64,000 bases of DNA from Methylomicrobium agile (GCF_000733855.1 NZ_JPOJ01000001.1:1860001-1924000), one strand, 5' to 3'; positions 54,141 to 64,000 are shown, counted from the stretch's first letter. Translations and numbers: made by a program. The notes: generated by a model from the sequence alone, not told the origin.

Positions 54141-54180
54141 ATGGCCTGCGGCGGCGGAAGATTCCGCCGCCGCAGGCCAT
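54141..54180. repeat. perfect 40-base palindrome upstream of tpsB
   Basis: Two exact 19-base arms (ATGGCCTGCGGCGGCGGAA and its complement) separated by two bases. It is extremely GC-rich with no T run after it, so not a standard terminator. It lies in the 452-base gap (53894-54345) that also holds the PKD terminator and presumably the tpsB promoter. Confidence 0.85.
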
Positions 54181-54345
54181 ACCGCATTCGGGGCTGTTGA
54201 TTTATCAGCAGCCTTTCAGCAGTTGCTGCTGGCAAAGCAACACCCAAATGCTCTGTCATGATGGAAATTCTTTATTAATTCAATGAGATGATGAATGGCA
54301 CAGGATGTGCTAGGCGACTGGATATATTACGGTTATTTCAAATCT

Positions 54346-55956
54346 ATGCATAAATTCATCGGACGCACCCTGTTGACATGGGGCGTTATTTCCCTATTCC
54401 CGCCGGCCTGGCCATCGGCCCATGCCGAGCCCGCTGCCGAAACGGAAGAGGTTCCGCCCGCGTTCGACCTGCTGATGTTTCAGGTGGACGGCAATACGGT
54501 GCTGGACCCGCAGTTGATCGAAAAAACCGTGTACCCGTTTCTCGGCCCCGGAAAATCGATCGAGGATGTCGACAAGGCCAGGCAGGCGCTGGAAGACGTG
54601 TACCGCAAAAACGGCTATCCGACGGTAATCGTCGAAATTCCCGAGCAGGATGTGGTGAACGCCTCGGTACGCCTGCAAGTGGTCGAAGGCACGGTCGAAC
54701 GGCTGAAGATTTCCGGCTCCCGCTATTACGAACTGGGCAGGATCCGGGCCGATATTCCTGCCCTGGCGGCGGGCAAAGTGCCGCACATGCCCGAGGTTCA
54801 ACAGCAGTTGACCGCCTTGAACCAGACTTCGGCGGACCGCCAGGTCACGCCGGTGTTCCGCGCCGGCGACACGCCGGGCAAGACCGAAGTGGAGCTGCAT
54901 GTAAAGGACGAAGTCCCGCTGCACGGCAGCCTCGAAGTGAACGGCCGCAATCCGGAAAGCACCTCGCGGACGCGCCTGATCGGCTCGCTGCGTTACGACA
55001 ACTTGTGGCAGCGCTTTCACAGCGCGTCGCTGCAGTACCAGGTGTCTCCCGAAAATTACGACGAGGTGGAAGTCTGGTCGGGCACCTATGTGCTGCCGAC
55101 CGGCTGGGCCGATACGCGCCTGGCTTTATACGGGATCGGCATCAATTCCAATACCGCGATCGGCACCAGCGTGGGCGGCCTGACCGTGGTCGGCAGCGGC
55201 GATATTTACGGCGCGCGCCTGATCAAGCCGTTCGGCCTGCAAGAGAATGTCACCCACAGCCTGACCCTGGGCTTCGATTACAAGAGTTTCAACCAGGGTG
55301 TGACGTTGCAGGGCCAGGACATGGCGCCGACCCCGGTCAGTTATCCGGCCTTTCAAATCGGCTATGACGGCAGTTGGCGGCAGCCGGGCGCGCTCACCAG
55401 CTTGGGCGCGGCCGCCAATTTTTCGGTCCGCGGGCTGGGCAGCGATCCGCAGGAATTCGAAAACCGGCGCAAGGACGCGCCGACCAACTACGCCTATCTG
55501 ACGGCCAACCTGAAACACTTGCGCGAATTGTTCTGGGATTTCCGGCTGGCGGCCCGCGCGTCGGGACAGCTGTCCTACAGCCCGCTGATCAGCAACGAAC
55601 AGTTTTCCGCCGGCGGCCCAATGAGCGTGCGCGGCTACCACCAGACCCAGCAACTGGGCGACGACGGCCTGAACACTTCCCTGGAACTCCAGTCGCCGCT
55701 GTTGAAGCGGCAGGATTGGGACTTCGTCGACAATTTGCGCCTGAGCGCCTTTATCGATTACGCCTACCTGTGGATACAGGATCCGCTGCCGGATACGCCG
55801 TCTTTCTACCGGCTGGCCGGCGCGGGCATCGGCCTGCACGCGCAGCTGTTCAAGCACTGGAACGGCGAAGTGGAATGGGCTTATCCGTTCTACCGGCAGG
55901 GCACGGTCGATGTCGGCAACCAGCGCATCGATTTTCGCCTGGCCTATGAATTTTAA
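54346..55956 (+). CDS. two-partner secretion outer-membrane transporter (TpsB, ShlB/FhaC type)
   Basis: 536 residues from ATG 54346 (MHKFIGRTLLTWGVISL signal sequence ending AHA). The in-frame ATG at 54295 would put 17 extra residues before the signal. It contains POTRA domains (VDGNTVLDPQLIEKTVYPFLGPGKS; then VRLQVVEGTVERLKISGSRYY) and a C-terminal 16-strand barrel with the L6 motif MSVRGYHQ. The final residue is Phe, as in barrel proteins. It exports the TpsA protein encoded 22 bases downstream. Confidence 0.93.
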   Translation: MHKFIGRTLLTWGVISLFPPAWPSAHAEPAAETEEVPPAFDLLMFQVDGNTVLDPQLIEKTVYPFLGPGKSIEDVDKARQALEDVYRKNGYPTVIVEIPEQDVVNASVRLQVVEGTVERLKISGSRYYELGRIRADIPALAAGKVPHMPEVQQQLTALNQTSADRQVTPVFRAGDTPGKTEVELHVKDEVPLHGSLEVNGRNPESTSRTRLIGSLRYDNLWQRFHSASLQYQVSPENYDEVEVWSGTYVLPTGWADTRLALYGIGINSNTAIGTSVGGLTVVGSGDIYGARLIKPFGLQENVTHSLTLGFDYKSFNQGVTLQGQDMAPTPVSYPAFQIGYDGSWRQPGALTSLGAAANFSVRGLGSDPQEFENRRKDAPTNYAYLTANLKHLRELFWDFRLAARASGQLSYSPLISNEQFSAGGPMSVRGYHQTQQLGDDGLNTSLELQSPLLKRQDWDFVDNLRLSAFIDYAYLWIQDPLPDTPSFYRLAGAGIGLHAQLFKHWNGEVEWAYPFYRQGTVDVGNQRIDFRLAYEF

Positions 55957-55978
55957 TTTTGCTGCAACCCTATCGGCC

Positions 55979-58900
55979 ATGAACCAGGATTCCGCTCCCA
56001 GAACCCATGAACACGTTTTCCGGCTGAAGCCGCTGGTCACCGCGATCAGAATGCTGATCGCCGGCGGACTGGCGTTCGGGATGGATGTGCCGCTGGTGCG
56101 CGCCGAATTGCCGGTGCCGCTGAACACCGGGCCGCTGACCCAGACGCCGGTCGATATCGCGACCCAGGGCCAGGCGACCGCCCAGATCGCCGGCAACGCG
56201 TTGAACATCAAGCAGATTACCGACAAGGCGACGCTGGACTGGAAAAGCTTCAACATCGACGCGGGCAGCCGCGTGCGCTTCGACCAGCCCGGCGCGACCT
56301 CGATCGCGCTGAACCGCATCCATGACCTGAGCCCAAGCCGGATCATGGGCTCGCTGCAAGCCAACGGCCAGGTTTATCTGGTCAACCAGAACGGTTTCGT
56401 GTTCGGCAAGGATTCGCAGGTCAACGTCAACTCGCTGGTCGCGACGACGCTGGGCATCAGCGACGAAACCTTCCAGCGCGGCATCACCAAGGTCTTCGAT
56501 ATCGACAACAGCGCCGCGTTGCAGGGCAGCGGCGAGATCTACCTGAAAAACGACCTGGGTCAGTACGTGCGCGACCAGCACGGCGATAAGGTCAAGATCC
56601 AGATCTTTATCGAAAACGGCGCGCAAATCAAAACGAACGGCGCCGGCGGCCGGGTGATCATCGCGGCGCCGAGCGTGACCAACGCCGGCACGATCGAAAC
56701 CCCGGACGGCCAGACGATCATTGCGGCCGCCCAGGACAAGGTTTATCTACAGGAAGCCGGCAGCGATTCGGACATCCGCGGCCTGCTGGTCGAAGTGAAT
56801 AAAGGCGGCGAAGTCGACAATCTCGGCAAGATCATGGCCGAACGCGGCAACGTCAGCCTGATGGGCTTTGCGGTCAACCAGAAGGGCATCGCTTCGGCGA
56901 CCACCTCGGTACAATTGAACGGCACGGTCAGGCTGCTGGCGCGCGAAGGCATCCAGAACCCTGCCTCGACAAGCGGCAAGCTGCTGCCTGCGGCGACGGT
57001 CCGGACGGCCGACTCGGGCGACGGCCTCGGCACCCGGGCGACCGTGACGCTGGGCAAGGGCAGCGTGACCAGCGTCGAATTGGATGCCGATAAAACCGCG
57101 ACCGCGATCGACGCCCAGGCGCAGCCGCGTTCGAAAATCGAAATCAGCGGCCATCAGGTCAGGCTGCAGAGTCAGTCACTGGTGCAGGCGAAATCGGGCA
57201 ACGTATCGATCCAGGCGGTGGACAATCCTGCCAATCCGGCGATCAAAGGCAGCGCGCGGATTTACCTGGAAAAAGGCAGCAAGGTGGACGTGTCCGGCGT
57301 CAAAAACGTCAGCCTGGCGATGGAGCGGAATGTCGTCGAGGTGGAACTGCGCAAGAACGAACTGCGCGATTCGCCCTTGCAGCGCGACGGCGTTCTGGCC
57401 GGCGAGACGGTCTCGGTCGACCTGCGCGATGCCGATCTGGTCTACGATGCCGAGACCGGCGCCCTGACCAAGGCCAGCATCCCGATCGCCGACATCAAAG
57501 GCGCGGTGGACCGGATCGCGCGCAACATCGACGAGCGCAGCACCTCGGGCGGCACCATCGATCTGAAATCGAGCGGGGATATCATCGCGAAGCAGGGCAG
57601 TACGCTCGACTTCTCCGGCGGCTCGGTCAGTTACCGGGACGGTTTCATCAGCACCACCAAACTGGTTTCGGGCAGCGAGATTTTCGATATTTCCGAAGCC
57701 GATCCGAACCGCCTTTACGATGCGGCTCTGTTCGGGGACCGGATCAAATACGCGCCCTGGGCGATCCGCCAGCGTTTGCCGGCGGCTTCGCTGACGCGGC
57801 ACTTCGAGGCGGGCTATGTCGAAGGCAAGGCAGGCGGCAGCCTGAACATCAGCGCCTATGAAGCGCGGCTGGACGGCACGCTGAACGGCACTACGATCGA
57901 CGGCCCCTACCAGCGGACGCCCGACCAGCGCACGCCGGGCAGCACGCTGAACATCGACCTGAGCAACGACAATCTGTTCGGACGCCAGGACATCGTGTTC
58001 GCAACCGCGCCGGTCTTGTCCGGCTTGGGCGAGGACGACCCGCTGCCGCGCAAAGCCGAAGGTTCGGCCGAAGCCGCCGCACTGGTTCTCGATCCGGGCC
58101 TGTTCAAAAGTGGCGGCATTCGGAATGTCGACATCAAAACCAACGGTTCGATACGGATCGACCAGGGCGCACAAATCGAGATGGCGGATCACGCGGCGCT
58201 GACCCTGGAATCGACCGGGCTCGAAATGTTCGGATCGATTACCAGCCGCTCGGGCGAGGTGACGTTCAAACCGATCGAACTCAGCGCTTCGGGGCTGCTG
58301 CCCAGTTTTATTACCCTGGGTTCCCGCGCTTCGATCGACGTCAGCGGCTTGTGGATCAACGACTGGCTGAACGTTCGGAACGGCAAGCCTTTGACGTCCG
58401 TGCCGATAGACGGCGGCCATGTGTCGCTGATCACCGAGCAGGGCGATTTGCGCCTCGAACAGGGCAGCCGGATCGATGTCAGCGGCGGCGCCTGGTTCCA
58501 GACCGACGGCTCGCTCGCGGAAGGCAAGGGCGGCACCATCGATTTGCTGGCCCAGACCCATCAGGGCGGCGGCAAGATTTCCAATCTGCTGCTCGACGGC
58601 AGCCTGTCGGGATGGGCGCTGCATGACGGCGGGCGTTTGAACATCAGCACCGGCGCGGTGGTGATCGGACCTGCCGGGGCCGCGTCCCAGCAATCGAATT
58701 CCGGGGTGACGCCGCTCGTGCTGCAGCCCGGCTTTTTTCAGCAGGGCGGCTTCGGCGATTATTCCGTCACCTCGAATTATGACGGCTTGACGGTGGCGGA
58801 CAACGTGCAGGTACGGCCTTTGCAGAGCAATCTGCAGCTCAAGAGCGACGCTTACCTGAAGCCCAGCGGCGCTTCGCTGAAAAACGTCGCGTCCGCGGTT

Positions 58901-61900
58901 ACGCTGCCGGAGTACCTGCGCACTCCGACCGGTCTGACGCTGTCCGTGCGCCAGTCGGCGAGCCAGGACCGTAACGCCGTGCTGAATGTCGCCAAGGGCG
59001 CGGCGATCCGGGCGGACATCGGAAGCACCGTCACCTTGAATTCGGACACTTCGATCTTTCTCGACGGCACGATCGAAGCGCCGGGCGGCCAAATATTCCT
59101 GACCCTGGACGTGCCGACCGCGGGCGACAGCGGATTTTTCGCCTCCCAGGGCATCTGGCTCGGCGCCGAAAGCCGGCTGGCGGCGCGCGGCGTTTACCGG
59201 GCCGAATTGAACCCCTACAACTTGCGCATGGGCGACGTGCTGCCCGGAGGCCTTGTCGAGCTGACCGCGAACCGCGGCTATATCGTGGCCTACGCCGGTT
59301 CCGAGATCGACGTTTCCGGCACGACCAGTACGCTCGATTTCCGGGAAGTGCAGGCCAGGGGAACCGACATCAAGGTGGTTTCGAAGGCGATTGGCTCCGC
59401 CGGCGGCACGATCAGCCTGAAAGCCGGCGAAGGCATCCTGGCCGACGGCGCGTTCAAGGCGCAGGGCGGCAAGGGCGCCGGCGGCGGTACGCTGGCTTTC
59501 GAATTGGACGGCGGCCTCCGGCAGAAACCCGAATTCCCGATTCCCGGAGGCGGCTTTCCGGACGACCAGGCGGTCTCCAAGCCGCGTACGCTCGAAATCG
59601 CGGCGGACTCGGCCGCCTCGATTCCGGCCGAATTGCGTCCGGGCGATGCGGTCGGCGCCGCCTACAATGGCCGTGCCTTGCTGAGCGCTGATCGACTAAA
59701 CGCCTCCGGTGCCGCGTCGCTGTCGTTCAAGACCGATGCGGCCGCCGGCAACCAGTATACCGGCAGCATTCTGTTCAAGGGCGACGTCAGGCTCGATGCG
59801 GCCAGAAGCATCGTGTTGGACTCGCCTACCCTGAAAACCCAGGACGGGCAGGTGACCCTGAACACCGCTTACGCCGCGCTGGGCTCGACGCAAAGCCGGC
59901 TGGATACGCCGTTGGGCGACGGTTCGTTCGTTAGCAGGCTGGCGCCGGAGGCGGTCGGCGGCAGCGGGCAATTTACCGTCAACGCGAAGGGCATCGATCT
60001 GGTCGGCGGCTTGAGCTTCAACGGTTTCGGAAACGTCAAGCTGGCCAGCGAGGGCGACGTGCGCGCGGTGGGCATCCGCATCCGGCGCGACACCAAGGAT
60101 TTTCTCGGCGAACTGAAGCTGGCCGGCGATTTGACCATCGCGGCGAGCCAGCTCTATCCCGCCACGCTGACCGACTATACGATCAATGTGAGCGGCGGCG
60201 ACCGGACCGTGCGCATCGAAAGCAGCGGCGGCGCTTCGGCGCCGGTGCTGTCGGCCGGCGGCAGTCTGACCGTCAATGCGCCGAACATCGTCCAGGCCGG
60301 CGCGCTGAAAGCGCCGTTCGGAACGCTGGCGCTGAACGCCGAACAGACGCTGGAACTGGCGCCGGGCAGCCTGACCTCGGTGTCGGGCGACGGGTTGACC
60401 GTGCCGTTCGGCCAGGTGTCGGGCGGGATGAACTGGCTGTATCCGCTGGATACGACCGGCGCGATCAACAGGCTGATCGATACGCCGCCCGAGAAACGGC
60501 TGACGCTGACGGGACAGGACATCGCGATGCGGGACGGCGCCAAGGTCGATTTGTCCGGCGGCGGCGACCTCTACGCCTACGAATTCATTCCGGGCCCCGG
60601 CGGCAGCACCGACGTGCTGAATCCGAACAGCGCCGGCTTTACGCAGCAGTTCGCGGTGATTCCGGGGCTCGGCAATGCGCTGACGCCTTACGATCCGTTG
60701 GAATCTCCGGGAGCCGGCCTGAACGTCGGCGACAGCGTTTACCTGAGCGGAGGCTCGGGCTTGAGCGCCGGCTGGTATACGCTGCTGCCGGCCCATTACG
60801 CCTTGCTGCCGGGCGCGTACTTGGTCACGCCCAAAGCCGGCTTCAAGGATTTGCAGCCCGGCCAAGTGCAGCAGGATTTCGCCGGCGCGACCATCGTCGC
60901 CGGGCGTTACGGTGTGCCGGGCGCCGGCATCCAGGATGCCCGCTGGCAAGGGTTCGCGGTCGAGCAAGGCGACATCGCCCGGACCCGGTCCGAATTCAAG
61001 GACTATTCGGCCAATACCTTCTTTGCCGATAAAGCGGCCGCCGAAGGCGCCGCTGCGCCGCAGCTTCCGAAGGATGCCGGCAGTTTGTCGATCGATGTCC
61101 GCAACAGCCTGGCGCTGGGCGCCGAACTCGCCGCGGCCCCCGCGCTGAACGGCCTGGGCGGGCAGGTCGACATCAGCGCCGACCGCCTCCGCGTGGTCGG
61201 CAGCCGCGACGACGTGGCGTCGAGCCCGGCCGGCACGGTCAGCCTGTTCGACGACGATCTGAACGCGCTGAATGCGCCGAGCCTGCTGCTGGGCGGCGTG
61301 CGCAGCAAGGAAAAGGGCGGGCAGCGCGTGAGAGTGTCAACACAGACCTTGAACGTGGCCGGCGACGCGCGGTTGAGCGGCCAGGAAATCGTGCTGGCCG
61401 CGCGCGACCAGCTCAAACTGGAGAGCGGCGCCGTGGTCGAGAGCGCCGGCAATACGGGCAAGGCCGGACCCGATCTGCTGGTGGACAATAAGGGCGCGGC
61501 CAACAGCGACGGCGCCTTGCTGCGGGTGTCTTCCTCGCCGCAGGTGAACGTCGTCCGCGATAAGGCGGTGACCGGCAACACCGGCACGCTGACGGTCGAA
61601 GACGGCGCGCGGCTCGCGGCCGGCGGTTCGATGCTGCTCGATTCGACCCGGAATACCGTGTTCGACGGCGACATCGACATGCAGGGCGGCTCCCTGGCCT
61701 TGAAGTCGAGCCGCATCAGCCTGGGCGAAGCGCCCGCCGATACGCCGGGCCTGGTGTTGTCGAAAACCGCGTTCGATCTGGACGAGTTGCAGTTGATCAG
61801 CGCGACCGACCTGGATATTTACGGCGCGGTCGGGATCGACGCGAAACGGCTCCAGATCGGCGCGGCGGCGATCAACGGCTTCAATAACGCCGGTTCCACG

Positions 61901-64000
61901 GCCGAGTTTTCCGCCGACAGCATCCGCCTGTTCAATGACGGTTCCGCTTCACAACACAACGGGACCGGCGCCGGCAGCCTGGTGTTCAATGCGCGCGAGT
62001 TCGAGCTGGGCAGCGGTGCTTATGCGGTCGACGGATTCGGTCAGGTGACCGTGAATGCCGCCGAGGCGGTGAAGGGCGCGGGTCAGGTGCTGGACCCCGC
62101 GACCGGCAACAGCAGCCTGTCGGCGCCCGGCACCTGGCGCGTCGACGGCGACCTGGCCCTGAACGCCGGACATTTCATCGGCGACGCAGGCGCCACGACC
62201 GCTATCGACGCCACGGGCCATCGGGTTTCATTGGCTTCGCCGGCCGGCGCGGAAGGACTGGCTTCGGGCGGGCTGGGCGTCCGCTGGTCGATCACGGCCG
62301 ATGCGATTGACAGCAGCGGCCGTTTCGATCTGCCTTCCGGGATTCTGGAGCTGAATGCGCTGACCGGCAATCTGGATTTGAACGCGGGCACTTCGATCGA
62401 CGTGTCCGGCCGGACCGTCCCGTTCGACACACTTACTCGCTTTTCGCCCGCGGGCACCGTGATGCTGGCTTCGGCGCTCGGCAACGTCGCTTTGGCCGGC
62501 GGAGCCGAAATCCGGTTGGCCGGCGCGGCGAGCGACGGCGAGCAGGCCGGCGACGCGGGCCTGCTCGATGTCCGGGCGGCCCGAGGGCAATTTTTCTGGA
62601 ACGGTCTGGTCAGCGCGTTGGGCGGCGAACTGGCGAATGCCGAACAGCGTGCGGGCAGTCTGCGCCTCGACGTGAAAACTTTCGGCGACGGCGGCTTTTC
62701 GGACCTGAACGCCAAACTTGCGGCGGCCGGATTTGCCGAGGAAGTGTCTCTGCGCCAGCGCAGCGGCGACGTGAACATCGCCGCCGGCGATACCGTGGCG
62801 GCGCGCCAATTCAATCTTTCGGCCGACCAGGGCAAGGTGAGTCTGAACGGAACGCTCGACGTGAGCGGCAGCCAGGGCGGCGACGTCACGATTTACGGTA
62901 GAAACGGCATCGCGCTCGGCCCTTCCGCCCGCATCGACGCGAGTTCCTCCGCTTCGGGCGCGGAAGGCGGCCGCGTCACGCTGGATACCGTGCACCGGGA
63001 CGACGCCGGCAGCGGTCTCCTGGATCTGGCCGGCGGCGCGATCGAGCTGGCCGGCGGCGAAGGCGGGCCGGGCGGCTCGCTGCATCTGCGCACCGGCCGG
63101 GATGCGGACAATACGGTCAACGTGGCCGCGCTCCATACCGCGATCACCGGCGCGGACCCCGACCGGGCCGTGCTGGAGGCCGCGCGCGTTTACGACGGCC
63201 AAACGACGATCACCGCCGCGAACATCGCGTCCTGGAAGGCGGATACCGCCGATTTCATGGCGCATGCGCCCAGCTTGCAGGATTTCTCCGGCGCCGGCAT
63301 CGCCCTGCTGCCGGGCCTGGAAATCCGCGGCGAAAACCTGACGCTGGCGGATACCTGGGATCTGATCGACTGGCGCTACGGCGGCGGCAATGCCTTGCCC
63401 GGCTTTTTGACCCTCAGAGCCGGCAACGACCTGAACGTCAACGCCTCGCTGACCGACGCTTTCGCGACCGATTCGATTCCGGGCCAGACCAACCGGGTCT
63501 ACCAGGACATGCTGCAAGCGGGCAAGTCCTGGAGCTATAACCTGATCGCGGGCAACGACGTGAATCTGGCCTCGTCCTATCTGGCGCGGAATCCTTTGAC
63601 GCCGAATTCGAGCACGCCGGTCAAAACCCAGGTCAAGGTGCGGACCGGCACCGGTTCGATCGCGATCGACGCAAGCCACGACATCCGCTTCGTCAGCGAT
63701 CCGTCCGACGCGACGGCGGCCGCGGCGGTTTACACGATCGGCACGACCGCCAAATACACCCGGGATCAATTGCTGAACGGCGAAGTGCCCGGCGTGCCTG
63801 CGCGCCTGGCCGGCGAGAGCGACGCGGATTACCTGAACCGCCTGGACCCTGCGTTGATGGACGAGCTGCTTCGCTTCGGCTATCTGGACGAGACCCGGAT
63901 CGGCACGCTGTTTCAAAAAGCCGAATTCCCGACCCAGGGCGGCGACATCCAACTGCGCGCGGGCGGCGACATCGACGGCGTGAATACCGGGCAGAAAATG
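55979..64000 (+). CDS. giant filamentous-haemagglutinin-like exoprotein (TpsA), runs off the window
   Basis: The frame is open for 2674 codons from ATG 55979 to the last base. The N-terminus has a long signal region (FRLKPLVTAIRMLIAGGLAFG). The TPS secretion domain is recognised by TPVDIATQGQATAQIAGNALNIKQ, SLQANGQVYLVNQNGFVFG and VNVNSLVATT, variants of the NPNG and NPNL motifs. The rest is a glycine-rich beta-helix with repeated units like GSxIDVSGG and LNxGSxVxLxS. It is probably an adhesin or surface fibre secreted by TpsB. The stop and C-terminus are not visible, so toxin (CdiA-like) function cannot be excluded, but nothing in the visible part suggests it. Confidence 0.93.
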   Translation, partial: MNQDSAPRTHEHVFRLKPLVTAIRMLIAGGLAFGMDVPLVRAELPVPLNTGPLTQTPVDIATQGQATAQIAGNALNIKQITDKATLDWKSFNIDAGSRVRFDQPGATSIALNRIHDLSPSRIMGSLQANGQVYLVNQNGFVFGKDSQVNVNSLVATTLGISDETFQRGITKVFDIDNSAALQGSGEIYLKNDLGQYVRDQHGDKVKIQIFIENGAQIKTNGAGGRVIIAAPSVTNAGTIETPDGQTIIAAAQDKVYLQEAGSDSDIRGLLVEVNKGGEVDNLGKIMAERGNVSLMGFAVNQKGIASATTSVQLNGTVRLLAREGIQNPASTSGKLLPAATVRTADSGDGLGTRATVTLGKGSVTSVELDADKTATAIDAQAQPRSKIEISGHQVRLQSQSLVQAKSGNVSIQAVDNPANPAIKGSARIYLEKGSKVDVSGVKNVSLAMERNVVEVELRKNELRDSPLQRDGVLAGETVSVDLRDADLVYDAETGALTKASIPIADIKGAVDRIARNIDERSTSGGTIDLKSSGDIIAKQGSTLDFSGGSVSYRDGFISTTKLVSGSEIFDISEADPNRLYDAALFGDRIKYAPWAIRQRLPAASLTRHFEAGYVEGKAGGSLNISAYEARLDGTLNGTTIDGPYQRTPDQRTPGSTLNIDLSNDNLFGRQDIVFATAPVLSGLGEDDPLPRKAEGSAEAAALVLDPGLFKSGGIRNVDIKTNGSIRIDQGAQIEMADHAALTLESTGLEMFGSITSRSGEVTFKPIELSASGLLPSFITLGSRASIDVSGLWINDWLNVRNGKPLTSVPIDGGHVSLITEQGDLRLEQGSRIDVSGGAWFQTDGSLAEGKGGTIDLLAQTHQGGGKISNLLLDGSLSGWALHDGGRLNISTGAVVIGPAGAASQQSNSGVTPLVLQPGFFQQGGFGDYSVTSNYDGLTVADNVQVRPLQSNLQLKSDAYLKPSGASLKNVASAVTLPEYLRTPTGLTLSVRQSASQDRNAVLNVAKGAAIRADIGSTVTLNSDTSIFLDGTIEAPGGQIFLTLDVPTAGDSGFFASQGIWLGAESRLAARGVYRAELNPYNLRMGDVLPGGLVELTANRGYIVAYAGSEIDVSGTTSTLDFREVQARGTDIKVVSKAIGSAGGTISLKAGEGILADGAFKAQGGKGAGGGTLAFELDGGLRQKPEFPIPGGGFPDDQAVSKPRTLEIAADSAASIPAELRPGDAVGAAYNGRALLSADRLNASGAASLSFKTDAAAGNQYTGSILFKGDVRLDAARSIVLDSPTLKTQDGQVTLNTAYAALGSTQSRLDTPLGDGSFVSRLAPEAVGGSGQFTVNAKGIDLVGGLSFNGFGNVKLASEGDVRAVGIRIRRDTKDFLGELKLAGDLTIAASQLYPATLTDYTINVSGGDRTVRIESSGGASAPVLSAGGSLTVNAPNIVQAGALKAPFGTLALNAEQTLELAPGSLTSVSGDGLTVPFGQVSGGMNWLYPLDTTGAINRLIDTPPEKRLTLTGQDIAMRDGAKVDLSGGGDLYAYEFIPGPGGSTDVLNPNSAGFTQQFAVIPGLGNALTPYDPLESPGAGLNVGDSVYLSGGSGLSAGWYTLLPAHYALLPGAYLVTPKAGFKDLQPGQVQQDFAGATIVAGRYGVPGAGIQDARWQGFAVEQGDIARTRSEFKDYSANTFFADKAAAEGAAAPQLPKDAGSLSIDVRNSLALGAELAAAPALNGLGGQVDISADRLRVVGSRDDVASSPAGTVSLFDDDLNALNAPSLLLGGVRSKEKGGQRVRVSTQTLNVAGDARLSGQEIVLAARDQLKLESGAVVESAGNTGKAGPDLLVDNKGAANSDGALLRVSSSPQVNVVRDKAVTGNTGTLTVEDGARLAAGGSMLLDSTRNTVFDGDIDMQGGSLALKSSRISLGEAPADTPGLVLSKTAFDLDELQLISATDLDIYGAVGIDAKRLQIGAAAINGFNNAGSTAEFSADSIRLFNDGSASQHNGTGAGSLVFNAREFELGSGAYAVDGFGQVTVNAAEAVKGAGQVLDPATGNSSLSAPGTWRVDGDLALNAGHFIGDAGATTAIDATGHRVSLASPAGAEGLASGGLGVRWSITADAIDSSGRFDLPSGILELNALTGNLDLNAGTSIDVSGRTVPFDTLTRFSPAGTVMLASALGNVALAGGAEIRLAGAASDGEQAGDAGLLDVRAARGQFFWNGLVSALGGELANAEQRAGSLRLDVKTFGDGGFSDLNAKLAAAGFAEEVSLRQRSGDVNIAAGDTVAARQFNLSADQGKVSLNGTLDVSGSQGGDVTIYGRNGIALGPSARIDASSSASGAEGGRVTLDTVHRDDAGSGLLDLAGGAIELAGGEGGPGGSLHLRTGRDADNTVNVAALHTAITGADPDRAVLEAARVYDGQTTITAANIASWKADTADFMAHAPSLQDFSGAGIALLPGLEIRGENLTLADTWDLIDWRYGGGNALPGFLTLRAGNDLNVNASLTDAFATDSIPGQTNRVYQDMLQAGKSWSYNLIAGNDVNLASSYLARNPLTPNSSTPVKTQVKVRTGTGSIAIDASHDIRFVSDPSDATAAAAVYTIGTTAKYTRDQLLNGEVPGVPARLAGESDADYLNRLDPALMDELLRFGYLDETRIGTLFQKAEFPTQGGDIQLRAGGDIDGVNTGQKM

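Noticed and set aside
55126-63952. Long open frames on the minus strand opposite the exoprotein gene (e.g. 55126-56364, 57176-59092, 62228-63952)
   Set aside because: They are shadows of a GC-rich repetitive gene. The plus frame from 55979 is open throughout, has a TPS domain and signal sequence, and reads as a beta-helix. The minus frames look low-complexity with no known motifs.
55979-64000. CdiA-type contact-dependent inhibition toxin
   Set aside because: The visible part has no pretoxin motif or toxin domain and no immunity gene is visible. The C-terminus is outside the window, so this remains open rather than supported.

Overview
The window looks like chromosomal DNA of a gammaproteobacterial (type I) methanotroph. 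The best evidence is a tetrahydromethanopterin-linked C1 cluster encoding the formyltransferase/hydrolase complex (fhcB-A-D-C). Around it lie typical gammaproteobacterial housekeeping blocks: polA, rplM-rpsI, tRNA-Leu/tig-clpP-clpX and prfB-lysS. The genus cannot be fixed from the sequence alone.

Layout. 1-5650: polA (missing only its first few codons), a small DUF2934 protein, and a membrane protein fused to a spermidine-synthase-like domain. 5657-6061: a tandem array of palindromic repeats. 6113-8779 (minus): a three-gene polyprenyl-sugar/surface glycosylation operon. 8874-9724: a complete IS5-family element. 9751-10731 (minus): rpsI and rplM with a clear promoter and terminator. 10790-13820 (minus): a complete cytochrome bd operon cydP-cydA-cydB-cydX, including a 34-codon cydX. 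14269-15795: a DUF2721 protein and a pirin. 15824-21204 (minus): a caa3-type cytochrome c oxidase cluster with a triheme cytochrome c. 21406-23979 (minus): a DUF1624 acyltransferase and a methyltransferase. 24485-26820: a coiled-coil membrane-anchored protein and a radical SAM protein. 26817-32463 (minus): a multi-PAS histidine kinase overlapping a REC-PAS-GGDEF-EAL response regulator. 32893-36430: tRNA-Leu(UAG) and the tig-clpP-clpX chaperone/protease operon. 36556-39619: an SMR transporter, lysS, and prfB with its programmed +1 frameshift.

39862-46310 is the fhc operon. It is split between fhcA and fhcD by a small AT-rich island. The island holds a RelE-type toxin-antitoxin pair, two DUF4160/DUF2442 modules (one broken), a degenerate REP, and a truncated duplicate of the fhcD 5' end. 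A CPA2 antiporter follows, then a lectin-like secreted protein whose 5' region has been triplicated, and a SmbP-like histidine-rich metal-binding protein. The right end (50592-64000) is a surface/secretion locus: a periplasmic-binding-protein-like secreted protein, a PKD-repeat protein, a TpsB outer-membrane transporter and a giant TpsA filamentous-haemagglutinin-like exoprotein that runs off the window.

The most notable signals are: (i) several distinct families of palindromes that share the head GTAG, the hallmark of REP elements, two of which supply the stop codon of the preceding gene; (ii) a cytochrome oxidase subunit I lacking both the D-channel glutamate and the K-channel lysine; (iii) the interrupted fhc operon with its fhcD fragment differing only at synonymous sites; (iv) a coiled-coil protein ending in three copies of a basic-hydrophobic GKxKGLxG-type motif. 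Energy metabolism is well represented, with two terminal oxidases of different type (bd and caa3) beside the C1 oxidation complex.
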